Program-made: the position numbers and the translations under genes
The notes under the pieces: generated by a model
Databases searched by the model: none
What the model was told of the DNA's origin: nothing
Seen by the model: only the letters and a program-made list of their open reading frames with translations
Shown here: positions 44,690-54,424 of the stretch, piece by piece
Numbering within the stretch: position 1 is the first letter of the stretch
Layout: every line of letters begins with the position of its first letter
Source: an uncultured Clostridium sp.
GTDB taxonomy: Bacteria; Bacillota; Clostridia; TANB77; CAG-508
NCBI GenBank assembly: GCA_947368535.1
Contig: CANBHY010000003.1
Location: forward strand, 1 to 64,000
Direction of reading: 5' to 3'
DNA length: 64,000 nucleotides

Positions 44690-47095
44690 ATGAGAAAGAT
44701 AAATGAATTGAGTTATAAAGATTTAAAAGATGTTTGTAATCCAAGTACGTTTAAGTTTGAAAAAGTTAACGAAGTAATTGATACAACGAATTTAGTTTAT
44801 GGTCAGGATAGGGGGATTAAAGCTTTAGAATTTGGTGTTAATGTAGATATAAAAGGATATAATTTATATCTTGAGGGACCTGCTGGTGTAGGAAAAACAA
44901 TGTATACTAAAAAATTCTTACAAGCTAGAGCTGCTAAAGAAAAAGTTCCTAATGATTGGTGTTATATTTATAATTTTGATGATCCAAATGAACCAATAGC
45001 TATTTCACTTCCTGCAGGACAAGGAAAAGCCTTTAAAGATGATATGGATTCATTTATTAAAAACATAAGAAAAGATATTAAGAAAACTTTTAATAATGAT
45101 GAATATGAAAAAGAGAAAAAACTTATAAAGCAAGAATTTGAAACTAAAAAAGAGAATATTTTAGCAAAATTAAATGATAAAACTTTAAAGCAAGGTTTTC
45201 AAGTAAAGTCAGCTCAAAATGGTATTTATATGATGCCAGTTTATGAAGGGAAGCCTATTGAAGAAGAAGAATATGAGAAGTTACCTTTAGAAATTAAGAG
45301 TGAATTTGAATCAAAATCTCAGCAAGTTCAAGAGATGATTTTCGAAACATTATCAGAAATTAAATTAATTGAAAATAAAGCGGATAAAAAAATTGAAGAA
45401 TGGCAATCTAATGTGGCTTTACTTACAGTAAATATTCATGTTAATAATGTTAAATCAAATTATAAAAGAAATAAGAAAATTAGCACATTCTTAGACAATG
45501 TAAAAAGAGATATTTTAAAAAATATAAATACATTTATGATGCCAGAAAATGATAATGATAAACAACAAGTATCACCTCAAATGAAGGCTATGCAAAACAA
45601 CGAACCATGGCTTAATTATAGAGTTAATTTGTTTGTTGACAACAGCAATTTAGAAGGTGCTCCAGTTATTATGGATTCAAATTATACTTATCAAAATATT
45701 TTTGGTAAGTTAGAATATGAAAATCAATTTGGTATGATGAAAACTGATTTTACAATGTTAAAACCAGGTTTACTACAAAAAGCTAATGGTGGATATATTA
45801 TTTTCCAAGCTAAAGATTTAATTTCTAGTCAACCTTGTTATGAAACTTTGAAAAAAGTTTTACAAGTTAAAGAAATTAGTATTGAAAATAATTTAGAACA
45901 ACGTTCATCTATGATGCTTGTTTCATTAAAGCCAGAGGCGATACCATTAGATTTAAAAGTTGTTATTATTGGTAATTCTGAAATTTATCATACGTTATTA
46001 TCTTTAGACGATGATTTCAGAAAATTATTTAAAATAAAAGTAGAATTTGAAGAAGATGCACCAAAGAATGAAGAAAATATTACTAAACTTATTAGATTTG
46101 TAAAAAGTTATTGTGAGCAAGAAGAATTATTAGATATAGATAAAGAAGCTATGGCTAGGGTTGTAGAATATGCTTCAAAATTATCTGGTGATAAAGAAAA
46201 ACTTTCTACACAATTTAGTGAAATTGGACAAATTGTTGGTGAAGCTTCAACTTGGGCTAAGTTGGACAAATCTAAAATGATTACTAAAAAATATGTTCAA
46301 AAAGCCTTTGATGAAAGAATTGAAAGAATTAAGAAATATGATACTAAGTATTTGCAAATGATTAAAGAGGGTGCATTACTTATTGATACAGAAGGATATA
46401 AAATAGGTCAAATTAATGGATTAACTGTAATTACAATAGGAGATTATTCTTTTGGTAAGCCTTCTAAAATTACTGCTAATACTTATCTTGGTAAACAAGG
46501 TATTGTTAATATCGAAAGAGAAGTTCAAATGTCTGGCTCAAGTCACTCTAAAGGTGTTATGATTTTAACTGGATATTTAGGAGAAATGTTTGCACAGGAT
46601 AAAGAATTATCTTTAAATGCTAGTATTTGTTTTGAACAATTATATGGTGGGGTAGATGGTGACAGTGCTTCTAGTACAGAAGCATATGCTATACTTTCTA
46701 GTTTATCAGGAGTACCAATTAATCAATCAATTGCAGTAACAGGTTCTGTTAATCAAAAAGGTGAAATTCAACCTATTGGTGGGGTAAATGAAAAAATTGA
46801 AGGATTTTTCCAAATATGTAAAATGCGAGGATTGAATGGTGAACAAGGTGTAATTATTCCAATCCAAAATGTTAGAAATTTACATCTAAATGATGATGTT
46901 ATTGAAGCTGTTAAGAAAGAGAAATTTCATATATATGCTATTAATACTATTGAAGAGGGTATTGAAATTTTAACTGGCGTACCTGCTGGTAAAAGAGATA
47001 GATTTGGTAAATTTCCTGCTGGTACTATTAATTACTTGGCTAATGAGAGATTGGCTAAGTATGCAGATATAGTCGAAAAAAAGAATAAAATGTAA
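44690..47095 (+). CDS. LonB-like ATP-dependent serine protease
   Basis: The 801-residue protein belongs to the Lon-related proteases with a long insertion in the AAA+ module. Walker A GPAGVGKT lies at residues 63-70, a coiled-coil insertion at about 115-260, and the AAA+ lid near 470. The S16 domain is at the C-terminus, with the catalytic Ser659 (GDSAS) and Lys702 (GGVNEKIEG). No membrane segment is seen, unlike archaeal LonB. It likely degrades damaged or regulatory proteins. It stands alone with its own terminator. Confidence 0.93.
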   Translation: MRKINELSYKDLKDVCNPSTFKFEKVNEVIDTTNLVYGQDRGIKALEFGVNVDIKGYNLYLEGPAGVGKTMYTKKFLQARAAKEKVPNDWCYIYNFDDPNEPIAISLPAGQGKAFKDDMDSFIKNIRKDIKKTFNNDEYEKEKKLIKQEFETKKENILAKLNDKTLKQGFQVKSAQNGIYMMPVYEGKPIEEEEYEKLPLEIKSEFESKSQQVQEMIFETLSEIKLIENKADKKIEEWQSNVALLTVNIHVNNVKSNYKRNKKISTFLDNVKRDILKNINTFMMPENDNDKQQVSPQMKAMQNNEPWLNYRVNLFVDNSNLEGAPVIMDSNYTYQNIFGKLEYENQFGMMKTDFTMLKPGLLQKANGGYIIFQAKDLISSQPCYETLKKVLQVKEISIENNLEQRSSMMLVSLKPEAIPLDLKVVIIGNSEIYHTLLSLDDDFRKLFKIKVEFEEDAPKNEENITKLIRFVKSYCEQEELLDIDKEAMARVVEYASKLSGDKEKLSTQFSEIGQIVGEASTWAKLDKSKMITKKYVQKAFDERIERIKKYDTKYLQMIKEGALLIDTEGYKIGQINGLTVITIGDYSFGKPSKITANTYLGKQGIVNIEREVQMSGSSHSKGVMILTGYLGEMFAQDKELSLNASICFEQLYGGVDGDSASSTEAYAILSSLSGVPINQSIAVTGSVNQKGEIQPIGGVNEKIEGFFQICKMRGLNGEQGVIIPIQNVRNLHLNDDVIEAVKKEKFHIYAINTIEEGIEILTGVPAGKRDRFGKFPAGTINYLANERLAKYADIVEKKNKM

Positions 47096-47113
47096 TTCGA
47101 TTTTTATTGATAA

Positions 47114-47157
47114 TAAAGCACTATTGCTATAAAATGGCAATAGTGCTTTTCTTATAT
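47114..47157 (+). terminator. Terminator after the LonB-like gene
   Basis: AAAGCACTATTGC and GCAATAGTGCTTT pair around 9 bases, followed by a T-rich run. Confidence 0.85.
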
Positions 47158-47202
47158 TATATAAGAATAAACACTTATTAGTAGTAGATAGAAAGGAGTT
47201 TT

Positions 47203-47421
47203 ATGAATAAGGATAACGAAATTTTATCTAGACTTATGTCTATTGAATCTACTAATGAAGAGATTTATAAAGAGATAATAAGATTGCAAAAAGATTTAAA
47301 GATGAAGAGATTTGAAGAACTTCAGACTAAAATGCTAGTTGAAGATATTTATGATTATATTAAAGTTTCAGATTGTGAAAAAAAACTACTTGAAAAAGTG
47401 GAAAGTAAAGAAAAAATATGA
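47203..47421 (+). CDS. Small helical protein of unknown function
   Basis: The 72-residue product is all charged helix (MNKDNEILSRLMSIESTNEEIYKEIIRLQKD), probably a coiled coil. A good AAAGGAG site precedes the ATG. It sits 44 bases before the transketolase pair and may be cotranscribed. Function unknown. Confidence 0.55.
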   Translation: MNKDNEILSRLMSIESTNEEIYKEIIRLQKDLKMKRFEELQTKMLVEDIYDYIKVSDCEKKLLEKVESKEKI

Positions 47422-47465
47422 TATAGTGTGTGCTGAAATAGATGCTTTAGTTAGGAGGCGATATT

Positions 47466-48290
47466 TTGAAAATAACAGAAAATGATATTAATAACTTAAA
47501 AAAGATTTCTAATGAAATTAGAAAAAACATTATAGAAGAAGTTTATAATGCGCAGTCAGGACATCCAGGAGGTGCATTATCATCGGTAGAAATATTAACT
47601 GCTTTATACTTTAATCAAATGAATATTGATCCAGAGAGACCAAAAGATGAAAACAGAGATAGATTTGTATTATCAAAGGGACATGCTTCTGCTGGATTGT
47701 ATGCGACTTTAGCAGAGAGAGGTTTTTTTGAAAAAGAAGAATTAAAAGATTTTAGAAAATTAGGGTCTATTCTTCAAGGTCATCCAGATATGAAACATAT
47801 TCCTGGAGTTGACATGACATCTGGTTCGTTAGGGCAAGGATTATCTGCTGCTAATGGTATGGCAATGGCTTCTAAATTGGATCAAAAAGGATATAGAGTT
47901 TATTGTTTAGTTGGTGATGGCGAAATTGAAGAAGGACAAATATGGGAAGCTGCAATGACATCTAGTCATTATAAATTGGATAATTTATGTGTAATAGTAG
48001 ATAACAATAATTTACAGATAGATGGAGAAATTTCAGAAGTAATGTCTGTATATCCAATAAAAGAAAAATTTCAAAGCTTTGGGTTTGAAGTTTTTGAAGT
48101 AAATGGAAATGATATAGATGAGTTAATAACTGTTTTTCAAAAGGCTAAAACTGTTAAAAATAAACCTACAGCTATTATTGCTAAGACAATAAAAGGTAAG
48201 GGAGTGAATTTTATGGAAAATCAAGTAAGCTGGCATGGTAAAGCTCCTAAAGAAGAGGAATATAAATTAGCAATAGAAGAACTTAAGTAA
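47466..48290 (+). CDS. tktN: Transketolase, N-terminal subunit
   Basis: It is the thiamine-diphosphate half of a split transketolase of the pentose-phosphate pathway. The 274-residue protein has QSGHPGGALSSVEILTALYF, FVLSKGHASAGLYATLAERG, and the ThDP motif GDGEIEEGQIWEAAMTSSHYKLDNLCVIVDNN. The start is TTG at 47466, with AGGAGG 7 bases ahead. The C-terminal subunit follows by 18 bases. Confidence 0.95.
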   Translation: MKITENDINNLKKISNEIRKNIIEEVYNAQSGHPGGALSSVEILTALYFNQMNIDPERPKDENRDRFVLSKGHASAGLYATLAERGFFEKEELKDFRKLGSILQGHPDMKHIPGVDMTSGSLGQGLSAANGMAMASKLDQKGYRVYCLVGDGEIEEGQIWEAAMTSSHYKLDNLCVIVDNNNLQIDGEISEVMSVYPIKEKFQSFGFEVFEVNGNDIDELITVFQKAKTVKNKPTAIIAKTIKGKGVNFMENQVSWHGKAPKEEEYKLAIEELK

Positions 48291-48308
48291 AATAGTAGGA
48301 GGTAGTTT

Positions 48309-49247
48309 ATGAAAGAAGAAAAAAAAGCTACTAGACAAAGCTATGGAGAAGCTTTAAAAGAATTAGGAAAAGTTAATAAAAATATAGTAGTGTTTGATGC
48401 AGATTTAGCTGGAGCTACTAAAAGCGACATTTTTAAAAAAGAATTTCCAGAGAGATTTTTTGATATGGGAATATCGGAACAAGATATGATAACTACTGCT
48501 GCTGGAATGTCTACATGTGGTAAAATACCTTTTGCTAGTACATTTGCTGTGTTTGCTGCTGGAAGAGCATATGATCAAATTAGAAATAGTGTATGTTACC
48601 CAAATTTAAATGTTAAAATTTGTGGAAGTCATGCAGGAGTTACAGTAGGAGAAGATGGAGCAACTCATCAAATGTTAGAAGATATTAATTTAATGAAAGG
48701 TCTTCCTAATATGAGAGTTTTCTGTCCATCTGATGATGTACAAACTAAATGGATAGTAGAAGAAATGACTAAAATAGAAGGACCATGTTATATTAGAACA
48801 GCAAGACTTGCAACACCTATTATATATGATGAAAAAGAAAGATTTGATAATAAAAAATCAGTACAATTTGGAGAAGGAGAAGATGTGACGATTTTTGCTA
48901 TAGGTGTTTGCGTTTCAGAAGCTCTAAAAGCAAAGGAAACTTTAGCAAAAGATGGAATTAATATTAGAGTTGTAGATATGTTTTCATTAAAACCAGTAGA
49001 TGAAGAGATAATTATAAAAGCTGCTAAAGAGACTAAATTATTAATATCAGTAGAAGACCATAGTGTAATTGGAGGTTTAGGAAGCATAATAGCAGATGTT
49101 CTTACAGAAAAATATCCTTTTAAGCTTGTAAAAATGGGAGTTAAAGATAGATTTGGTGAATCTGGCAATGCAGTAGAACTTATGAAAAAACTTGAGATAG
49201 ATAGTGAAGCGATTATAAATAAAGTAAAAGAGGAATTAAATAAATGA
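48309..49247 (+). CDS. tktC: Transketolase, C-terminal subunit
   Basis: It carries the pyrimidine-binding and C-terminal domains of the split transketolase. The 312-residue protein has DMGISEQDMITTAAGMSTCGKIPFASTFAVFA, CGSHAGVTVGEDGATHQMLEDI and VEDHSVIGGLGSIIADVL. It pairs with the N subunit to form a full active site. Its stop overlaps the next ATG by 4 bases (ATGA). Confidence 0.95.
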   Translation: MKEEKKATRQSYGEALKELGKVNKNIVVFDADLAGATKSDIFKKEFPERFFDMGISEQDMITTAAGMSTCGKIPFASTFAVFAAGRAYDQIRNSVCYPNLNVKICGSHAGVTVGEDGATHQMLEDINLMKGLPNMRVFCPSDDVQTKWIVEEMTKIEGPCYIRTARLATPIIYDEKERFDNKKSVQFGEGEDVTIFAIGVCVSEALKAKETLAKDGINIRVVDMFSLKPVDEEIIIKAAKETKLLISVEDHSVIGGLGSIIADVLTEKYPFKLVKMGVKDRFGESGNAVELMKKLEIDSEAIINKVKEELNK

Positions 49248-50020
49248 TTGATTTAACTGAAGCAAAAAAAGTTTTTAAAGATTATACATCTAATTTTAGA
49301 GTAGCAGATCAGAAGGTTGATATTAAAATTATACATACAATGGGAGTTACAAAAGTTGCTGGATATATCGCTCGTGAAATGAAATTATCAGAAGAGGATA
49401 TAGCTCTAGCCGAACTTATAGGTTTACTACATGATATAGGTAGATTTGAACAAGCTGTAAGATTTAATAATTATAATGATTATGAAACAATAGATCATGC
49501 AGAATTTGGTGCAGATTTATTGTTTAAAGAAAAACTTATTGAAAGATTTATTGATGATAGACAATATGATAGAATTATAGAAAAGGCGATTAGAAATCAT
49601 AATAAATTTGCAGTAGAAGAAGGTCTTTCAGAAAGAGAATTATTGCATGCTAATATAATTAGGGATGCAGATAAAACAGATAATTTTGAAGTAAAACAGT
49701 ATCAAGATTTTGTTTCTTTATTAGGGAAAACTGAAAGAGAAGCAGAAAAAGATTTAATTACAGATAGAGTATGGGAAGAATTTTTGAATAAATCAACTAT
49801 TGTATCTTCTCATAGAACTACAAGTATGGATTGTTGGCTTTCATATATTGCTTGGGTTTTTGACTATAATTATGAACCTGGTCTTAAGTATTTAAAAGAA
49901 AATGATTGTGTAAATAAGGTGATTGATAGATTAAATTATCAAGAAAAAGATACTAAAGAAAAAATGGAATATGCAAGAAAAATGATAAATGAATATATAA
50001 ATGATAGACTAGCTAAATAG
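49244..50020 (+). CDS. HD-domain phosphohydrolase
   Basis: The 258-residue protein has the HD signature: IIHTMGVTKVAGYIAREM, then LIGLLHDIGRFEQ with His-Asp near residue 66, and a later RDADKTDNFE with Asp near 143. HD proteins hydrolyse nucleotides or phosphate esters. It overlaps the transketolase C gene by 4 bases, so it is translationally coupled, which may link it to sugar-phosphate metabolism (inference). Confidence 0.88.
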   Translation: MIDLTEAKKVFKDYTSNFRVADQKVDIKIIHTMGVTKVAGYIAREMKLSEEDIALAELIGLLHDIGRFEQAVRFNNYNDYETIDHAEFGADLLFKEKLIERFIDDRQYDRIIEKAIRNHNKFAVEEGLSERELLHANIIRDADKTDNFEVKQYQDFVSLLGKTEREAEKDLITDRVWEEFLNKSTIVSSHRTTSMDCWLSYIAWVFDYNYEPGLKYLKENDCVNKVIDRLNYQEKDTKEKMEYARKMINEYINDRLAK

Positions 50021-50039
50021 CTAGTTCGGAGGATCTAAT

Positions 50040-50918
50040 ATGGGTGTAGAGGAAACTATAGAAACTGTAGAACAAATAAATAGAGCAAATGCATTAATTA
50101 GAAAAGAAAGATTTTTAGATGCGGAGAGAATAGTAGATAAGTTATTAAGAACAATAGAGCCAGTTGAAATTAATAAATCTGGAAGAGTGATGGACTTTAG
50201 TAATAATATGGAATACTACTTATATTCGCATATGAATAATAAGGTTGCTATTTCTTGGTCTAGAAATTTTTTATCTGATATATACTTATTGAAGGGAAAT
50301 ATTTTAGCAGAGTCTAGAAATTTCAAAGAGGCTATAGAGTATTTTGATAAAGCATTAAGGTGGAATCCTGTTAGTATACGAATTTATAGAGAAATATTAG
50401 TTACTTGCATAAATTTGCGTGATTATAATAAGTTTGATACATATTTTAGTAGAGCTGTAAAAATAGCAATGAGACCTATTGATATTGCTATGCTATATAA
50501 AAAATTAGGATATGTATGGATTGAGAGAGGCGAAGATGAATTTGCATATAATTTAATTCTTTATAGTAAATTATTCTTTCCTAAAAGAGAAGCTGATTTA
50601 AAAATTGATTTCTTACAACAACGAATTGGTACTAGATTAAAAAAATATCCAGATTTAGGTACAATAGAATATATTAAAGAAAAAAATTTATTATATCAAA
50701 GACCTGATTATATTGTACCAACATATAATGCTTTAATAAAAATGATGCAAGATGTTATGAAAAAAGAAGAAAAACAGACTAGAATGAATTATTTAACTCT
50801 TATTGATTATTATAATGGTTTATACTTCCATAAGCCGGGAGGACAAATACATTCTGCTTTGCTTTCATTGCAACGTGAATATTCAATAAAATTTCCTGAT
50901 AATAAGGAGGAAAAATAA
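50040..50918 (+). CDS. TPR-like repeat protein of unknown function
   Basis: The 292-residue protein contains helices resembling tetratricopeptide repeats (NILAESRNFKEAIEYFDKALRWNPVSIRIYREI near residues 88-120), pointing to protein binding. There is no membrane segment or catalytic motif. GGAGG precedes the ATG. It lies between the HD hydrolase and a 61-residue gene, with which it overlaps by one base. Confidence 0.72.
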   Translation: MGVEETIETVEQINRANALIRKERFLDAERIVDKLLRTIEPVEINKSGRVMDFSNNMEYYLYSHMNNKVAISWSRNFLSDIYLLKGNILAESRNFKEAIEYFDKALRWNPVSIRIYREILVTCINLRDYNKFDTYFSRAVKIAMRPIDIAMLYKKLGYVWIERGEDEFAYNLILYSKLFFPKREADLKIDFLQQRIGTRLKKYPDLGTIEYIKEKNLLYQRPDYIVPTYNALIKMMQDVMKKEEKQTRMNYLTLIDYYNGLYFHKPGGQIHSALLSLQREYSIKFPDNKEEK

Positions 50919-51103
50919 TGGGTTTTTTTGTCGAAAGAGAGGACAGTACCAATGGAAAAGTAATAAAAACAGGTGATAATGTAAGAATAATTGAAACAGA
51001 GGAAAAGGGTTTTGTTATTGCTGTTATAGATGATGAATATATGGTAAGTGTTAATGGTGATGTAAGAAATTATTTAAAAGACGAAATTATATGGACTGAT
51101 TAA
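50918..51103 (+). CDS. Small 61-residue protein of unknown function
   Basis: The product is MGFFVEREDSTNGKVIKTG, then DNVRIIETEEKGFVIAVIDDEYMVSVN, and a short tail. The pattern of short beta strands with Gly suggests a small SH3- or KOW-like barrel. A strong AAGGAGG site lies in the end of the previous gene, and the ATG overlaps its stop. It precedes the ARH-macro gene by 32 bases. Confidence 0.6.
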   Translation: MGFFVEREDSTNGKVIKTGDNVRIIETEEKGFVIAVIDDEYMVSVNGDVRNYLKDEIIWTD

Positions 51104-51135
51104 GTATTAAATGGATGTTTAATGGAAGGATTAAT

Positions 51136-52653
51136 ATGAATAGTAGAGATGGAATAATAGGCTTAGCAATAGGTGATGCAATGGGAGTTCCATTAAAATT
51201 TATGGAACGTGAAAAATTATTAGAAAATCCAGTAACTGATATGACAGATGGTGGAATATTTGATAAAGAAAAGGGTGTATGGTCTGAGAGTACATCACTT
51301 ACTTTAGCTACAATAGAATCTATAATTCATTGTTTTGGAATATCTATTACAGATATGGGAAACAAATTTGTAAGTTGGATGCAAAATTCAGAATATACAG
51401 CTACAGGTGCAAGATTTGATATTGGAAGAACTACTATGATAGCCTTATCTAGATTTCAAAAAGAGGGACAACCTTTTGATAGTGGTTCAGTAGCAGAAGA
51501 TAGTAATGGAAATGATATTTTAGGTAGAATGCTTCCTATAGCTTATTATGCACATGCTTCAAACTTGCAACAAAGTGAAATATATAGTTTAGTAAAAAAA
51601 GTAGCTGGCGTTACTCATGCACATGAACTTAGTGTTTTAGGTGCATATATATATGTTATGTTTGCAATAAAATTGCTTGAGGGAAAATCTAAATTTGACA
51701 GTTATAAAGAAATTCAGAAAATGGGATATTCTCAATTTTCTAGAGGTTCTTTAGAAATGTATAATAGAATTTTAAAAAAAGGAATTAATACTTTTGATTT
51801 AGATGATATTAGAACAAGTGGATACATAGTGGATTCTTTAGAGGCAGTATTGTGGGTTATATTAAATACAGATTCATTTAATCAAGCAATAATAGGAGCT
51901 ATAAATTTAGGAAATGAAACAGATAGAATAGGTGCTTGTACAGGTGGATTGGCTGGTTTGATTTATGGACTCAAAGAAATGAATGTAGAGTGGAGAATTG
52001 ATTTAAGGAGATATACTTATATTAGAGCATTATGTGGTCAATTTGATAAATCTTTGAGTTCAAGCAGTAAAAAATTAGAAAAAGAAGAACTAGTTTATGG
52101 AAAAGAAGAGCAAAGAATAAAAATTATTCAAGGTGATATTACTAGATTAATAGTTGATGCATATGTGAATTCTGCTAATAATTCTTTACTAGGTGGTAGT
52201 GGAGTTGATGGTGCGATACATAAGGCTTCTGGACCAGAACTTATAGATAAGTGTAGAGAGCTTAGTGGTTGTGAGACCGGTGAGGCAAAGATTACAAGAG
52301 GATATGAGTCAAAGGCAAAATTTATTATTCATACAGTTGCTCCAAAGTGGTATGATGATTCTATAGATGACAGAGAGATTTTACTAAAAAAGTGCTATGA
52401 AAATTCGATTATTATGGCAAATGATTTTAATTGTAAAAGAATTGCTTTTCCTTGTTTAGGAATGGGAGTATATGGTTGCCCTTTAGATGTAGGTGGAAGA
52501 ATAGCTATTGATTTTGCTTTAAAGGAAGTTAGAAAAAAACATCCTTTAGTAGATGTTATTTATTTAGTTTGCTATTCTAAAGAAGAGTATGAATTTTATA
52601 CTAGTTATTTAAGAGAAAAAATAAATGAGAAAAAAGATGCAGAGGAAAATTAA
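51136..52653 (+). CDS. ADP-ribosylglycohydrolase-like domain fused to a macrodomain
   Basis: Residues 1 to about 300 are DraG/ARH-like (GIIGLAIGDAMGVPLKF; NLGNETDRIGACTGGLAGLIYG at 257-278). Residues about 325-505 are a macrodomain (IIQGDITRLIVDAYVNSANNS, LLGGSGVDGAIHKASG) of the type that removes ADP-ribose or deacetylates O-acetyl-ADP-ribose. The ARH metal site is changed: the usual W-TDDT reads W-SEST (residues 49-53), and the usual GDTDT reads NETDR (260-264). I chose ATG at 51136, after GGAAGGA. One role could be reversal or reading of ADP-ribose marks. Confidence 0.85.
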   Translation: MNSRDGIIGLAIGDAMGVPLKFMEREKLLENPVTDMTDGGIFDKEKGVWSESTSLTLATIESIIHCFGISITDMGNKFVSWMQNSEYTATGARFDIGRTTMIALSRFQKEGQPFDSGSVAEDSNGNDILGRMLPIAYYAHASNLQQSEIYSLVKKVAGVTHAHELSVLGAYIYVMFAIKLLEGKSKFDSYKEIQKMGYSQFSRGSLEMYNRILKKGINTFDLDDIRTSGYIVDSLEAVLWVILNTDSFNQAIIGAINLGNETDRIGACTGGLAGLIYGLKEMNVEWRIDLRRYTYIRALCGQFDKSLSSSSKKLEKEELVYGKEEQRIKIIQGDITRLIVDAYVNSANNSLLGGSGVDGAIHKASGPELIDKCRELSGCETGEAKITRGYESKAKFIIHTVAPKWYDDSIDDREILLKKCYENSIIMANDFNCKRIAFPCLGMGVYGCPLDVGGRIAIDFALKEVRKKHPLVDVIYLVCYSKEEYEFYTSYLREKINEKKDAEEN

Positions 52654-52677
52654 TAATTTTCTTTGCATTTTTTTTTA
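52638..52677 (+). terminator. Terminator overlapping the ARH-macro stop codon
   Basis: GCAGAGGAAAATT and AATTTTCTTTGC pair with small mismatches, followed by nine T's. Confidence 0.65.
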
Positions 52678-52710
52678 TTAAAATATAGAGAATATTGTTG
52701 AATTTTGGTA

Positions 52711-52739
52711 TTGCAATTAAATTTCATTATTGATATTAT
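52711..52739 (+). promoter_or_regulatory. ftsEX operon promoter
   Basis: TTGCAA at 52711-52716, 17 bases, TATTAT at 52734-52739. Confidence 0.5.
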
Positions 52740-52784
52740 TATGTAGTAGAGAAGCAAATTTAGTCAGATTATAAGGAGAAAAAA

Positions 52785-53465
52785 ATGATTGAATTTAAGA
52801 ATGTAAGCAAAGTGTATGATACTGGTACAGAAGCAGTTCATAATGCAAATTTTAAGATAGATAAAGGCGAATTCGTTTTTTTAGTAGGTTCATCTGGTTC
52901 AGGTAAATCTACATTAATAAAATTAATATTAAAAGAGGAGGAACCAACTAGAGGTAATTTAATAATAAATGGTAAAGATACTACTTTTTTAAAGCCTAAA
53001 AGAGTTCCTTTTTTACGTAGAAGTATGGGAGTAGTTTTCCAAGATTTCAGACTTTTACCAGATAAAACAGTATATGAAAACGTAGCATTTGCAATGTATA
53101 TTGTTAAAGCTACACCTAGACATGTTAGAAGGCAAGTACCTATGGTTTTGTCTTTAGTTGGATTGTCTGCAAAAGCTAAAATGTATCCAAATGAATTATC
53201 TGGTGGTGAACAACAAAGAGTGGCATTAGCTAGAGCTTTAGTTAATAATCCATCAATGATAATTGCAGATGAGCCTACAGGAAACTTGGACCCAGATACA
53301 GCTTGGGAAATAATGAATCTATTGAACGATATTAACTTAAGAGGAACAACTGTTGTTATGGCGACACATGCTAAAAATATAGTTGATCAAATGAATAAAA
53401 GAGTTATTCATATTGATAAAGGACATATTATTTCAGATCGTAAAGGTGGATACGAAGAAGTATAA
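52785..53465 (+). CDS. ftsE: Cell division ATP-binding protein FtsE
   Basis: FtsE is the ATPase of FtsEX, which turns ATP hydrolysis into activation of cell-wall hydrolases at the septum. The 226-residue protein has Walker A VGSSGSGKST, Q-loop VFQDFRLLPDKTVYENV, signature LSGGEQQRVALARAL and Walker B IIADEPTGNLDP. An AAGGAG site precedes the ATG. ftsX follows by 27 bases. Confidence 0.97.
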   Translation: MIEFKNVSKVYDTGTEAVHNANFKIDKGEFVFLVGSSGSGKSTLIKLILKEEEPTRGNLIINGKDTTFLKPKRVPFLRRSMGVVFQDFRLLPDKTVYENVAFAMYIVKATPRHVRRQVPMVLSLVGLSAKAKMYPNELSGGEQQRVALARALVNNPSMIIADEPTGNLDPDTAWEIMNLLNDINLRGTTVVMATHAKNIVDQMNKRVIHIDKGHIISDRKGGYEEV

Positions 53466-53492
53466 ATTTTGAAAAAGTAAGGTGAATTAAAA

Positions 53493-54410
53493 GTGAGATA
53501 TAATATTTTAACTTATCACATTGGTGAAGGTATTAGAAATTTATTTAAAAATAAAAAATCAACAGTAGCTTCTCTTTGTATTATGATGGCGACAATGTTG
53601 ATGTTTGGTATATTTTTTATAATTGGTGAAAACATCAATCATATTATGAAAACAATAGAAGAAGATCAAGGAATTCAAGTATTTATTATAGATAGTGCAG
53701 ATAGCAAAGAAGTTCAAGAAATTAGAGATATGATTAGTACGATAGATGGAGTTGCTTCAGCTACAGTATATACTAAGCAAGATGCTCTTAATCAGATGAA
53801 AACTAAACTTAAAAATAATGAAGAACTTTTAGAAGGATATGAGGGAGATAACAATATTTTTCCAGATTCAGTCATAGTTAAATTAACAGATCTTGAAAAA
53901 AGTGCTGCTGTTCAAGAACAAATAAATGAAATAAGAATAAATGGTGAAAAATACGTTGATTCAATTCAAAGTAGTGATAAAACAATTAATGCATTAATAA
54001 ATATAGCAAATGGAATAAAAATTGTTACAGGTGTTTTACTTATTTTATTAATAGCGATTTCAGTATTTATTATTTCTAATACAATTAAATTAACAGTTCA
54101 TGCAAGAAGAAAAGAAATTTCTATTATGAAATATGTAGGTGCTACAAATTCATTTATACGTTGGCCTTTTATAGTTGAAGGTATTATTATTGGTATAATT
54201 TCAGCGCTAATTACAATATTAATAATATATGGTGGTTATACACTTATTATTTCAAAAATAGTTGGAGTATTTAGTACAATACAAGTGAATATTTCATTAC
54301 TTACATTTAAAGACTTATATCAATTAATTTTAATTGTATATATGGCATTAGGTATTGGAATTGGTGTTGTAGGAAGTAGTATATCTATGAAAAAATACCT
54401 AGAAGTATAA
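53493..54410 (+). CDS. ftsX: Cell division membrane protein FtsX
   Basis: FtsX is the permease-like partner of FtsE. The 305-residue protein has one N-terminal membrane segment (about 25-47), an external domain to about residue 170 that would contact the hydrolases, and three more membrane segments, with the loop NTIKLTVHARRKEISIMKYVGATNSFIRWPF typical of FtsX. It begins with GTG at 53493, after AAGGTG. Two coiled-coil M23 genes follow at once. Confidence 0.96.
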   Translation: MRYNILTYHIGEGIRNLFKNKKSTVASLCIMMATMLMFGIFFIIGENINHIMKTIEEDQGIQVFIIDSADSKEVQEIRDMISTIDGVASATVYTKQDALNQMKTKLKNNEELLEGYEGDNNIFPDSVIVKLTDLEKSAAVQEQINEIRINGEKYVDSIQSSDKTINALINIANGIKIVTGVLLILLIAISVFIISNTIKLTVHARRKEISIMKYVGATNSFIRWPFIVEGIIIGIISALITILIIYGGYTLIISKIVGVFSTIQVNISLLTFKDLYQLILIVYMALGIGIGVVGSSISMKKYLEV

Positions 54411-54424
54411 ATTAGGAGTTCTTA

